Positions 1-9,895 of a stretch of DNA of 9,895 nt are shown piece by piece. The DNA comes from Candidatus Eiseniibacteriota bacterium. Its GTDB lineage: Bacteria; Eisenbacteria; RBG-16-71-46. The position numbers and the translations under genes are program-made. How positions within the stretch are numbered: position 1 is the stretch's first letter; every line of letters begins with the position of its first letter. Below the pieces are notes generated by a model that did not search any database, was not told the origin of the DNA, and saw only the letters and a program-made list of their open reading frames with translations. Where the stretch lies: assembly GCA_023249815.1 (NCBI GenBank), contig JAHFBX010000080.1, positions 1-9,895 on the forward strand. Direction: 5' to 3'.

Positions 1-1136
1 GGGTGAACAACCTGTTCACCGAGGACTTCTATCGCCGGGTGCGCGCCCGGCTCGCGCCCGACGGCGTGTTCGGACAGTCGATCCAGCTCTACGAACTCTC
101 ACCCGGGACGTTCCAGAGCATGCTCGGAGCGTTCCTGAGCGTGTTTCCAGACGCCCACCTGTTCTGCCTGTGGAACGCGGCGGACATCCTGCTCGTCGCC
201 GCACCCCCGGGACGCGAACTCGAACTCGATCGATTGCGCGGCCCGGGCATGGATACTCAGCTCCGGCGCGCGAGATTGTCGGCTGCGGAAGATATCGCCG
301 CGTTCTACGTGGCCTCGGGGGCGTCGCTGCGAGCCCTCGCGCGGCCCGCGCCGCGCAATACCGACGACCGACCCTACGTCGAGTATCGCGCACCGCGTGA
401 CCTGATCGAGGTGGGGCGCGCGCCGGCGGGAGAGAACCGGACCGCCGTGCGGGATCTGCCGCGACGTGTCGTGCCGCCCGCGGGTGGGCCGCTCGCAACG
501 TGGCCGCGCGAGGCCGTGTGGCGCACACGCGCGCGCGCGATGCTGGCGAACGCTGACAACGCGCAGGCCGCCCGCGTGTTCGAGGAGCTTCGCGACGCCG
601 GCAGCCTGCCGCTCGCGGCGACGCTGGCGGAAGAATGGAGCACGCGCGTGCGCGGCGAGCGGCAGGCAGCACTCGTCGCACGGTCGCGCTCGGAGCTCGC
701 CGCGGGCGACGCGCGAGCTGCGGGCACGACGCTCGAGGAGCTCGTACGCCTGCCCGGAGCCCCCGTGGAGGCATGGGTCGAACTCGCGCAATGCAGGCGG
801 GAGCTCGGCGACGTGCCGGGCTCGGGCGCGGCGGCGCGGACGGCGCTCGAGGCCGGCGTCACGGGCGCGGCGCGCGTCGAGGCGCTGCTCCTCTCCGGCA
901 TCGCGGCGCAGGCCGTGCATGCGAGTGCGGCGGCGTTCGCAGCGTTCCGCGAGGCGCAGCGGCTGGCGCCCGCTGATCCGCGCGGCTATGACTACGAAGC
1001 GCGCATGCTGGTGGTCGCGCGTGAGTTCGATGCGGCGAGGGCCGTGGTGTCGCGCGGTCTGACGCATGCGCCGGGCGCGGCGTCACTGCTCGAAGCACGG
1101 CAGGCGCTCGAGCGCGCCTCGTCCGCTCCGCGCTGA
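1..1136 (+). CDS. Spermidine-synthase-like protein with C-terminal TPR tail (5'-truncated)
   Basis: This is the 3' part of a gene that begins before the window. The first full codon, GTG at base 3, is probably an internal valine: the residues after it (VNNLFTEDFYRRVRARL, then GVFGQSIQLYELSP) match the second half of the methyltransferase-like domain in fused MFS/spermidine-synthase-type proteins, where this stretch normally follows an EPSNPW-like segment. The motif NTDDRPYVEYRAPR (residues 119-132 counted from base 3) is the typical end of that domain. Residues about 170-377 are alanine-rich paired helices. At least three TPR-like units are recognisable (about 256-288, 292-325 and 328-360). 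The family resembles polyamine aminopropyltransferases, but its MFS-fused and TPR-tailed members have no firmly established substrate. The active-site half is not visible, so activity cannot be judged. The gene converges on the cytochrome gene 34 bases downstream. I am confident of the family and not of the reaction. Confidence 0.8.
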   Translation, partial: VNNLFTEDFYRRVRARLAPDGVFGQSIQLYELSPGTFQSMLGAFLSVFPDAHLFCLWNAADILLVAAPPGRELELDRLRGPGMDTQLRRARLSAAEDIAAFYVASGASLRALARPAPRNTDDRPYVEYRAPRDLIEVGRAPAGENRTAVRDLPRRVVPPAGGPLATWPREAVWRTRARAMLANADNAQAARVFEELRDAGSLPLAATLAEEWSTRVRGERQAALVARSRSELAAGDARAAGTTLEELVRLPGAPVEAWVELAQCRRELGDVPGSGAAARTALEAGVTGAARVEALLLSGIAAQAVHASAAAFAAFREAQRLAPADPRGYDYEARMLVVAREFDAARAVVSRGLTHAPGAASLLEARQALERASSAPR

Positions 1137-1147
1137 AGCCCGACGCG

Positions 1148-1171
1148 AGGCAGCGCTGCGTGGCCCTGCCT
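1148..1171. terminator. Weak inverted repeat in convergent spacer, possible shared terminator
   Basis: The 34-base spacer between two converging stop codons contains AGGCAG (1148-1153) and CTGCCT (1166-1171), a 6-bp stem around a 12-base loop. The perfect palindrome GCAGCGCTGC (1150-1159) overlaps it. The position suits a bidirectional terminator. There is no T-tract on either side and the second arm runs into the stop codon of the minus-strand gene, so this is only a candidate. Confidence 0.25.
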
Positions 1172-2589
1172 CAGTGGCCGGCGCCCTTGCCGATTCGCTC
1201 GCGACGCGCTTTCACGTTGCGGATGGACTCTCCGCTCGTGTTGCCGTGCAGGATGAGCGGGAGCCTAGTGGCGTAATCGAACTCGGGATCGCGCTCCGGG
1301 TTGTGGCAGGTGCGGCAGGTGCCCTCGTTCGGCCCGTTCTGCAACACCCCCTCGTCGCCGTGTAAGGTCCCCATGCCGTGGCAGTTCTCGCACTGGACGT
1401 TCGCGAGGTGCGGTGTGGAGGTGCCGGACTGGAAGCCGCCGGCCTGCCGATACCCCACGACGTGGCAAGGGATGCAGTCCGGCGTGGCGTCCTTCTTCTC
1501 GCGCACCAGCGTCTCCCACGCGAGCGAATGGGCGGTCGTGGTCCACTGCTGGGCCTCGGCCGTGTGACAGCGCGCACACACCGCCCCGCCGACGAAGTGG
1601 TCGATGGGATCCGTGTCGGCCTCATCGGCGACATGCGCCAGCCGCTGTTCATGGCGCATGCGCTCGTTGTAGGCGTCCTCGAACTGCTTGACCTTCGCCA
1701 GCATCGCCGCATGCTCCCGCACGTCGGGGCCGAGCGAGACCACGTCGCAGGTCCCGTCGGCGACGTGGCCCGTGTCGTCGAGCGAGAGCTGCAACATGCC
1801 GATCTGCTGACCGCGTTCCCCGGCGTAGCTCACGAGCGCGCCTCCGACGCGCCGGCCGTGCTCCAGCACGGGGACGTCGTGACCGAGGAATACGGCATCG
1901 ATCCCGGGGACCGCGCTGGCGATATCCTCGCCGCCCACGCGGCCGAGCTGCGAGAGCAGCACGATCACCTGCGCGCCCTGCCCGCGGAGGGAGGCCACGG
2001 CGTCGTGCGCCGCGCGTTCCGCGTCCACGACGAGGACCGAATCGCGTGCCGCACCCAGCTCGAATCGCTCGCCCAGGAGCGCGAACACGCCAACCTTGAG
2101 CCCCGGCAGTTCCACGAGCCGGGTGGGAGGGAAGAGCGGAGCGCGCGAGGCGCGGTCCACGAGGTTCGCGCATGTCATGGGCAGGTGGGATTCGTCCGCG
2201 AAGCGCCGGACCGCGGAAAGTCCGAGCTGGAGGTCGCGCGGCGCCACGCCCACGGCGCCAGGGGACATGTCGTGAACCGCGGAGTACATGAACTGCGCCA
2301 GGTCCATCCGGGTCGAGAGATCCGGGAACGCGCCGCCCGCATCGAGGTAGACCATCGCGCTGCCGGAGCGACGGACGCTGTCCACGACGGTGCCGATGCG
2401 TGCGAACCCTCCGCGCGGAGTGTGGCAGCCACACGGGCTGGTCTCGCCGCGCAGATCGGTCGTGCCGATCAGGACGAGCTTGGCAGGGGGCGGCGCGGGG
2501 GCGGCGTGGGGCGGCCGCGAGTCACTCGCGGCGAGCGCGAAGACCAACGTCATGAGCACCGTTGGCGTCGACCGCGCGAAACGAGACAT
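1171..2589 (-). CDS. Exported degenerate metallophosphatase fused to tetrahaem cytochrome c554-like domain
   Basis: A 472-residue protein. Residues 1-29 look like a Sec signal peptide (basic n-region, hydrophobic VLMTLVFALAA), followed by a proline/alanine linker, so periplasmic or surface location is expected. Residues about 38-282 follow the 5'-nucleotidase/UshA metallophosphatase fold: TTDLRGE, GGFARIGT, VYLDAGG, CANLVD, LKVGVFALLG and VPGIDAVFLGH all align by eye with family motifs. Most metal ligands are replaced (DxH is D45-L-R47, GD is GG at 85-86, GNHE is APRD at 116-119, SH is SQ at 213-214); D45 and H237 remain. Residues about 328-472 resemble cytochrome c554-type domains, with four CXXCH haem sites at C338, C372, C400 and C425, plus QQWTTTAHSLAW and CENCHGMGTLHG. 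The likely role is periplasmic electron transfer; the N-terminal domain may bind rather than cleave. The start is supported by GGGAGGG (2592-2598) close upstream and by the signal peptide. No partner gene is visible. Confidence 0.85.
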   Translation of the reverse strand: MSRFARSTPTVLMTLVFALAASDSRPPHAAPAPPPAKLVLIGTTDLRGETSPCGCHTPRGGFARIGTVVDSVRRSGSAMVYLDAGGAFPDLSTRMDLAQFMYSAVHDMSPGAVGVAPRDLQLGLSAVRRFADESHLPMTCANLVDRASRAPLFPPTRLVELPGLKVGVFALLGERFELGAARDSVLVVDAERAAHDAVASLRGQGAQVIVLLSQLGRVGGEDIASAVPGIDAVFLGHDVPVLEHGRRVGGALVSYAGERGQQIGMLQLSLDDTGHVADGTCDVVSLGPDVREHAAMLAKVKQFEDAYNERMRHEQRLAHVADEADTDPIDHFVGGAVCARCHTAEAQQWTTTAHSLAWETLVREKKDATPDCIPCHVVGYRQAGGFQSGTSTPHLANVQCENCHGMGTLHGDEGVLQNGPNEGTCRTCHNPERDPEFDYATRLPLILHGNTSGESIRNVKARRERIGKGAGH

Positions 2590-2591
2590 GG

Positions 2592-2598
2592 CCCTCCC
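2592..2598 (-). promoter_or_regulatory. Ribosome binding site of the cytochrome gene
   Basis: Read on the minus strand, GGGAGGG lies two bases before the ATG at 2589. The GGAGG core has a short spacing of three bases to the start codon. It supports this ATG over the in-frame methionine at residue 13, which would cut into the signal peptide. Confidence 0.55.
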
Positions 2599-2621
2599 AA
2601 GTATTCACCGATCACGTTCGG

Positions 2622-2641
2622 GGCCGGGGGCACTCCCGGCC
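2622..2641 (-). other. GC-rich hairpin in the leader of the cytochrome gene
   Basis: GGCCGGG (2622-2628) and CCCGGCC (2635-2641) form a perfect 7-bp stem with a 6-base loop, extendable by one G-T pair. It lies 32 bases upstream of the cytochrome start codon and about 95 bases downstream of the glnS stop. No U-run follows on the minus strand, so it is not a classical intrinsic terminator. It may still terminate or attenuate glnS transcripts, or lie in the cytochrome mRNA leader if the promoter candidate at 2681-2710 is real. In DNA of this GC content some such stems arise by chance. Confidence 0.4.
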
Positions 2642-2680
2642 GGGCCTTCGCGCGCGGCCGGCGGCGAAGCGATGGGCAAG

Positions 2681-2710
2681 ATTGTCGGACAGGACCGCGA
2701 GCGCTGACAA
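2681..2710 (-). promoter_or_regulatory. Candidate sigma-70-like promoter for the cytochrome gene
   Basis: On the minus strand, TTGTCA (2710-2705, five of six matches to TTGACA) is followed after 18 bases by GACAAT (2686-2681, four of six matches to TATAAT). Transcription would begin near 2674 and give a leader of about 84 bases that includes the GC-rich hairpin at 2622-2641. The small AT-richer patch stands out in an otherwise GC-rich spacer. The call rests on consensus matching by eye only. Confidence 0.35.
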
Positions 2711-2712
2711 GC

Positions 2713-2736
2713 CCGGGCGTCCCCGGTGCGGCCCGG
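2713..2736 (-). terminator. Weak stem-loop directly after glnS stop
   Basis: CCGGGC (2713-2718) and GCCCGG (2731-2736) can form a 6-bp GC stem around a 12-base loop immediately downstream of the glnS stop codon. Only a short TTGTC follows on the minus strand, not a U-tract, so terminator function is uncertain. The rest of the 147-base spacer (2590-2736) holds the promoter candidate, the second hairpin and the ribosome binding site listed separately. Confidence 0.25.
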
Positions 2737-4551
<1,815 letters not shown>

Positions 4552-4565
4552 GGGCAGGCTCGTTC

Positions 4566-4583
4566 GGGGCTGGAAGGGGCTGG
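4566..4583. repeat. Short direct repeat in the glnS leader
   Basis: GGGGCTGG occurs at 4566-4573 and 4576-4583, a 10-base period, 14 to 32 bases upstream of the glnS ATG. A further GGGGCTG lies at 4641-4647. A protein-binding or leader role is possible, but the copies are short and GC-rich enough to be chance. Apart from these and the promoter candidate at 4647-4656, I see nothing else in the divergent spacer 4552-4716. Confidence 0.3.
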
Positions 4584-4646
4584 GACTTGGTTCGCCACCC
4601 TGCAAGAAACGCCATCCGTCGTTCCGTGTCCAGCGCCCTCGGGGCT

Positions 4647-4656
4647 GTGCTAGCGT
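4647..4656 (+). promoter_or_regulatory. Candidate extended -10 element for the S9 peptidase gene
   Basis: The divergent spacer between glnS and the peptidase gene contains TGTGCTAGCGT near 4646-4656, which resembles the TGnTAnnnT-like extended -10 elements of GC-rich bacteria. No convincing -35 hexamer sits 16 to 18 bases upstream. If it is real, transcription would begin near 4663 with a leader of about 54 bases. I found no good matching promoter for glnS on the other strand. Confidence 0.2.
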
Positions 4657-4707
4657 TCCCGACCGCATTCCGCGGCACTGCCGCCGCGCCCTGACGCCGT
4701 CCGCCCC

Positions 4708-4713
4708 GGAGGT
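4708..4713 (+). promoter_or_regulatory. Ribosome binding site of the S9 peptidase gene
   Basis: GGAGGT lies three bases before the ATG at 4717, a strong Shine-Dalgarno match at a short but workable distance. It fixes the start codon ahead of the signal peptide. Confidence 0.7.
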
Positions 4714-4716
4714 CCC

Positions 4717-6744
<2,028 letters not shown>

Positions 6745-6756
6745 GCCCGTGCTGAT

Positions 6757-6781
6757 GCGAGCCAGCCGCTCGGTGGCTCGC
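6757..6781. terminator. Bidirectional terminator candidate between converging genes
   Basis: GCGAGCCA (6757-6764) and TGGCTCGC (6774-6781) are a perfect 8-bp inverted repeat with a 9-base loop. They sit in the 50-base spacer between the S9 peptidase stop (6742-6744) and the RND stop (6795-6797). Position and symmetry fit a terminator shared by both convergent genes. Only a weak pyrimidine stretch (CTTCTC) follows on the plus strand and there is no true T-run, as is common in very GC-rich genomes. Confidence 0.55.
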
Positions 6782-6794
6782 GCTTCTCGTCCGC

Positions 6795-9700
6795 CTATGC
6801 GGAGGCGGAGGGCGCGGGCTCCCCGGCGGGGGCCGGCAGGCGGCGGCGACGCAGGCGGCGCGCCAGCCGGTCCAGGTACGTGTAGAACACGGGCGTCACG
6901 TAGAGCGTGACGATCTGCGAGAACGCGAGGCCGCCCACCACAGCGAGCCCGAGCGGACGGCGGGACTCGGCGCCGGCGCCCCAGCCGAGCGCGATGGGCA
7001 GCGTGCCCATGAGCGCCGCCATCGTGGTCATCATGATGGGACGGAATCGCACCCGGCACGCCTCGAGGATCGCGTCCCGCGGCGACTTCCCATCCTCGCG
7101 TTCGGCGTCCAGGGCGAAGTCGATCATCATGATGGCGTTCTTCTTGACGAGCCCGATCAGCAGGATGATGCCGACGAACGCGTACACCGACAGTTCGATA
7201 CGGAACAGCGCCAGCGTGAGCAGCGCACCGAATCCGGCGAACGGCAGGCCCGAGAGGATCGTGAGCGGGTGGACGATGCTTTCGTACAGCACACCGAGCA
7301 CGAGGTAGATGACCAGCACGGCCACGATGAGCAGCAGCCACAGGCCGCTCTGGCTGGACTGGAATGCCTGCGCCGTGCCGGCGAACTGTGTGGTCATGTC
7401 CGAGGAGAGCACTTGGCGCGCGGTCGCCTGCACCTCGTCCACGGCCTCGCTCAAGCCCACGCCGGGCTTCAGGTCGAACGCGATCGTGACGCTGGGGAGC
7501 TGGCCCGAGTGGCTCACGGTGAGCGGCCCGAGCCCGGGAGAGAGCTTCGCCACCGCGCTGATGGGTACCAGGTTGTCATTCGAGGAGCGCACGTTCAGGA
7601 GCCGCAGCGCACTCACGTCACGCTGGTACTGAGGCAGCAGCTCCAGGATGACCCAGTACTGGTTGTTCGGCGTGAAGATGGTGGAGACCTGCCGCGTCCC
7701 GTAGGCGTCGTAGAGCGCCTCATCCACCTGGCGGGGAGAAATTCCGAGCGCTGCGGCGCGGTCGCGATCCAGGTCGACGCGGATCTCCGGGTTCTTGATT
7801 TGCAGATCGCTGGTGACGTTGTCGAGCTTCACGGATCGCTTGAGCTCGGTTTCCAACTTGCCGGCGTTCTCGTAGAGCGAGGCGAGGTCCGTGCCCTGGA
7901 CCGAGAACTGGTAGAGGCTCTTCGAGAAGCGCGCGCCGATGCGCACGGGCGGCGGGTTCTGGAGGAACACGCGGATGCCGGGGATCCCGTTCAATCGCGG
8001 GGTGAGCGCGCGTGCGAGCTGGTCCGCGGAGAGCTTCCGCTCGTGTCTCGGCTTGAGTCGGATGACGAGGCGTCCCTGGTTCGTGCCGCCGCCGGCACTC
8101 CCGCCGCCGCCACCACCCACCGAGGACATGAAGCCCGCGACGTTTGGATCCTGCGCGAGCACGGTTGCGACCTGCTGCTGGTAGCGCACCATGGCGTCGA
8201 ACGACGTCCCGTCCGCGGCTTCCGTGGTCCCGGTGAGCTGGCCGATGTCCTCGCTCGGGATGAAGCCCTTCGGGATCCACGCCCACAGCAACGCGGTGCC
8301 GGCGAGGATCCCGGCCGAGAACACGAGCGCCACGCGCCGGTGGTGCATCACCCAGTCCAGACTCCGCACGTAGAACGCAAGCGAGCGGTCGAACAGCCGC
8401 TCCATGAAGCGGAGCAGCGGGGCGCGAGACTCGTGCGTGCCAGGCTTCAGGAGCCGGCTCGCCATCATCGGCGTGAGCGTCAGCGAGACGACCCCCGAGA
8501 TGAGAATCGCGATGCTGATCACCACCGCGAATTCGTGGAACAAACGCCCGAGGAGTCCGCCCATGAGCAGCACCGGGATGAACACGGCGACCAGTGACAA
8601 CGTCATGGACAGGATGGTGAACCCGATCTCGCGCGAACCGTCGAGCGCGGCCTGGAGCGGTGGCTTGCCCATCTCCATGTGCCGGACGACGTTCTCGAGC
8701 ATGACGATGGCGTCGTCTACGACGAATCCCACGCACAGCGTGAGCGCCATGAGCGAGAGGTTGTCGAGGCTGAACCCGAGCGGCTTCATCGCCGCGAACG
8801 TGCCGATGATGGAGAGCGGCAGCGCCAGGCTTGGGATCAGCGTCGCCGAGGCGTTGCGCAGGAACAGGAAGATCACGAGCACGACGAGCACGAGCGTCAG
8901 GACGAGCGTCATCTGCACGTCGTTTACGGAGTGCCGGATCGAGACGGATCGGTCGTTCAGTGTCTCGATGCGCACTGAGCCCGGAAGCTGGGGGCGCAAC
9001 CGGTCCACCATGGCGTGCACCGCGTCCGCCACCTTCACCGTGTTCGTGCCCGGCTGGCGGTTGATCGCGAGCACGATCGAGCGGCGGCCGTTGAACCAGC
9101 TCGCGACGCGATTGTCCTGCACGCCATCCAGCACCTGGCCGAGGTCGCCGAGCCTCACCAGCGCGCCGTCCTCGGCCTTGATGACGAGCTCGCGGAACTC
9201 GGCGGCACTTTCGAGCTGGCCTTCGGAACGGAGTGTCACCGCGCGATCCGGGCCCCACAACACGCCGGTCGGCAGGTTCACGTTGCCCGAGCCGATTGCG
9301 TCCGAGACCTGGTCGATGCCGACACCGCGCGCGGCGAGTGCCTGCGGGTCCAGTTGGATGCGCACGGCGTACTTCTGAGAGCCGAACACCTGTACCTGCG
9401 CCACCCCTTCCACCGTGCTGAGCCGCTGGGCGAGCGTGGTCTGCGCGTACTCGTCGAGCGCCGGCAACGTCAGCACGTCGCTCGTCAACGCGAGGAACAG
9501 GATCGGGGAATCCGCCGGGTTCGACTTGCCGTAGGAGGGCGGCAGCGTGCCCTGCGGAAGCTGGCGCAGCGCCTGCGCGATGGCCGCTTGGACATCCTGC
9601 GCGGCGTCGTCGATGTCGCGGTCCAGTGAGAACTGGAGTGTGATGTTCGTTCCGCCGAGCGTGCTGTTGGACGTCATCGTCTCGAGCCCCGCGATCGTGG

Positions 9701-9895
9701 AAAACTGCTTCTCGAGCGGCGTTGCGACGGCGGCGGCCACGGTCTGCGGACTGGCGCCCGGCAGGCTCGCGCGCACGTTGATGACGGGGTAGTCCACGTT
9801 CGGCAGGTCGCTCACGGGCAGCGACGAATACGCGAGCGCTCCCATGAGCACGATGCCGATCATGATGAGCGTGGTGGCGATCGGCCGCCGGATGA
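6795..9895 (-). CDS. RND efflux pump inner-membrane permease, HAE1/MdtB-MdtC type (5'-truncated)
   Basis: Proton-driven permease of a tripartite drug or metabolite efflux pump, expected to work as a trimer in the inner membrane with a periplasmic fusion protein and an outer-membrane channel. It is almost full length: an in-frame ATG at 9863 exists, but the codons before it read IRRPIATTLI, the conserved start of TM1, so the true start lies just past the right edge. Numbering from 9863: PNVDYPVINV (21-30) opens the porter domain; GFVVDDAIVMLEN (379-391) carries the TM4 proton-relay pair D383-D384; LVKKNA (905-910) supplies K908, matching AcrB K940; RFRPIMMTT (939-947) supplies R941, matching AcrB R971. 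About twelve membrane segments are arranged as 1+5 then 1+5 around two large periplasmic loops. A Gly-rich loop lies at 583-593. It resembles MdtB/MdtC more than AcrB by eye (NPADSPILFLAL, VLYESIVHPLTIL). The basic tail RRLRRRR follows TM12. Substrates cannot be inferred. Confidence 0.95.
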   Translation of the reverse strand, partial: IRRPIATTLIMIGIVLMGALAYSSLPVSDLPNVDYPVINVRASLPGASPQTVAAAVATPLEKQFSTIAGLETMTSNSTLGGTNITLQFSLDRDIDDAAQDVQAAIAQALRQLPQGTLPPSYGKSNPADSPILFLALTSDVLTLPALDEYAQTTLAQRLSTVEGVAQVQVFGSQKYAVRIQLDPQALAARGVGIDQVSDAIGSGNVNLPTGVLWGPDRAVTLRSEGQLESAAEFRELVIKAEDGALVRLGDLGQVLDGVQDNRVASWFNGRRSIVLAINRQPGTNTVKVADAVHAMVDRLRPQLPGSVRIETLNDRSVSIRHSVNDVQMTLVLTLVLVVLVIFLFLRNASATLIPSLALPLSIIGTFAAMKPLGFSLDNLSLMALTLCVGFVVDDAIVMLENVVRHMEMGKPPLQAALDGSREIGFTILSMTLSLVAVFIPVLLMGGLLGRLFHEFAVVISIAILISGVVSLTLTPMMASRLLKPGTHESRAPLLRFMERLFDRSLAFYVRSLDWVMHHRRVALVFSAGILAGTALLWAWIPKGFIPSEDIGQLTGTTEAADGTSFDAMVRYQQQVATVLAQDPNVAGFMSSVGGGGGGSAGGGTNQGRLVIRLKPRHERKLSADQLARALTPRLNGIPGIRVFLQNPPPVRIGARFSKSLYQFSVQGTDLASLYENAGKLETELKRSVKLDNVTSDLQIKNPEIRVDLDRDRAAALGISPRQVDEALYDAYGTRQVSTIFTPNNQYWVILELLPQYQRDVSALRLLNVRSSNDNLVPISAVAKLSPGLGPLTVSHSGQLPSVTIAFDLKPGVGLSEAVDEVQATARQVLSSDMTTQFAGTAQAFQSSQSGLWLLLIVAVLVIYLVLGVLYESIVHPLTILSGLPFAGFGALLTLALFRIELSVYAFVGIILLIGLVKKNAIMMIDFALDAEREDGKSPRDAILEACRVRFRPIMMTTMAALMGTLPIALGWGAGAESRRPLGLAVVGGLAFSQIVTLYVTPVFYTYLDRLARRLRRRRLPAPAGEPAPSASA

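Noticed and set aside
3..5. GTG at base 3 as the true start of the first gene.
   Set aside because: The following residues match the middle of the spermidine-synthase-like domain, and a start here would remove the whole cofactor-binding half.
7269..9629. Several plus-strand open frames of about 200 to 440 codons opposite the RND gene.
   Set aside because: They mirror the RND coding frame, have no family motifs or ribosome binding sites, and the minus-strand protein is a near-complete, unmistakable RND permease.
9861..9863. ATG at 9863 as the true start of the RND permease.
   Set aside because: The codons upstream stay open to the window edge and encode IRRPIATTLI, the conserved first membrane segment of RND permeases, so the start is beyond the window.

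Overview
The window is a gene-dense, very GC-rich chromosomal segment. It probably comes from a Gram-negative bacterium: it encodes an inner-membrane RND efflux permease, and two of the other products carry export signals, one of them with a periplasm-type multihaem cytochrome domain. The high GC, the TPR-extended spermidine-synthase-like protein, the cytochrome c554-type protein and the TolB/S9 peptidase would suit an environmental lineage such as Eisenbacteria, Gemmatimonadota or the deltaproteobacterial groups. This is a guess from gene style only; nothing in the window fixes the taxon.

Layout, left to right. (1) Bases 1-1136, plus strand: the 3' part of a spermidine-synthase-like (aminopropyltransferase-fold) protein with a C-terminal alanine-rich TPR tail; its start lies outside the window. 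(2) Bases 1171-2589, minus strand: an exported protein joining a degenerate 5'-nucleotidase-type metallophosphatase domain to a cytochrome c554-like domain with four CXXCH haem sites. (3) Bases 2590-2736: a 147-base spacer holding a candidate minus-strand promoter and a GC-rich hairpin. (4) Bases 2737-4551, minus strand: glutaminyl-tRNA synthetase (glnS). (5) Bases 4552-4716: a divergent promoter region. (6) Bases 4717-6744, plus strand: an exported S9-family serine peptidase with a TolB-like propeller and an intact Ser-Asp-His triad. (7) Bases 6745-6794: a convergent spacer with a perfect 8-bp inverted repeat, probably a shared terminator. (8) Bases 6795-9895, minus strand: an almost complete HAE1/MdtB-MdtC-type RND permease whose first codons lie past the right edge.

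The genes do not form an obvious pathway. glnS and the cytochrome gene share a strand, but the spacer with its own candidate promoter argues against tight co-transcription. The RND permease would normally be co-transcribed with a membrane fusion protein gene located upstream of it, beyond the right edge. I see no RNA genes, CRISPR arrays, insertion sequences, phage genes or defence-like cassettes. The window looks like ordinary core and accessory chromosome. The item most worth a second look is the fusion of a phosphatase fold lacking most of its metal ligands to a tetrahaem cytochrome.
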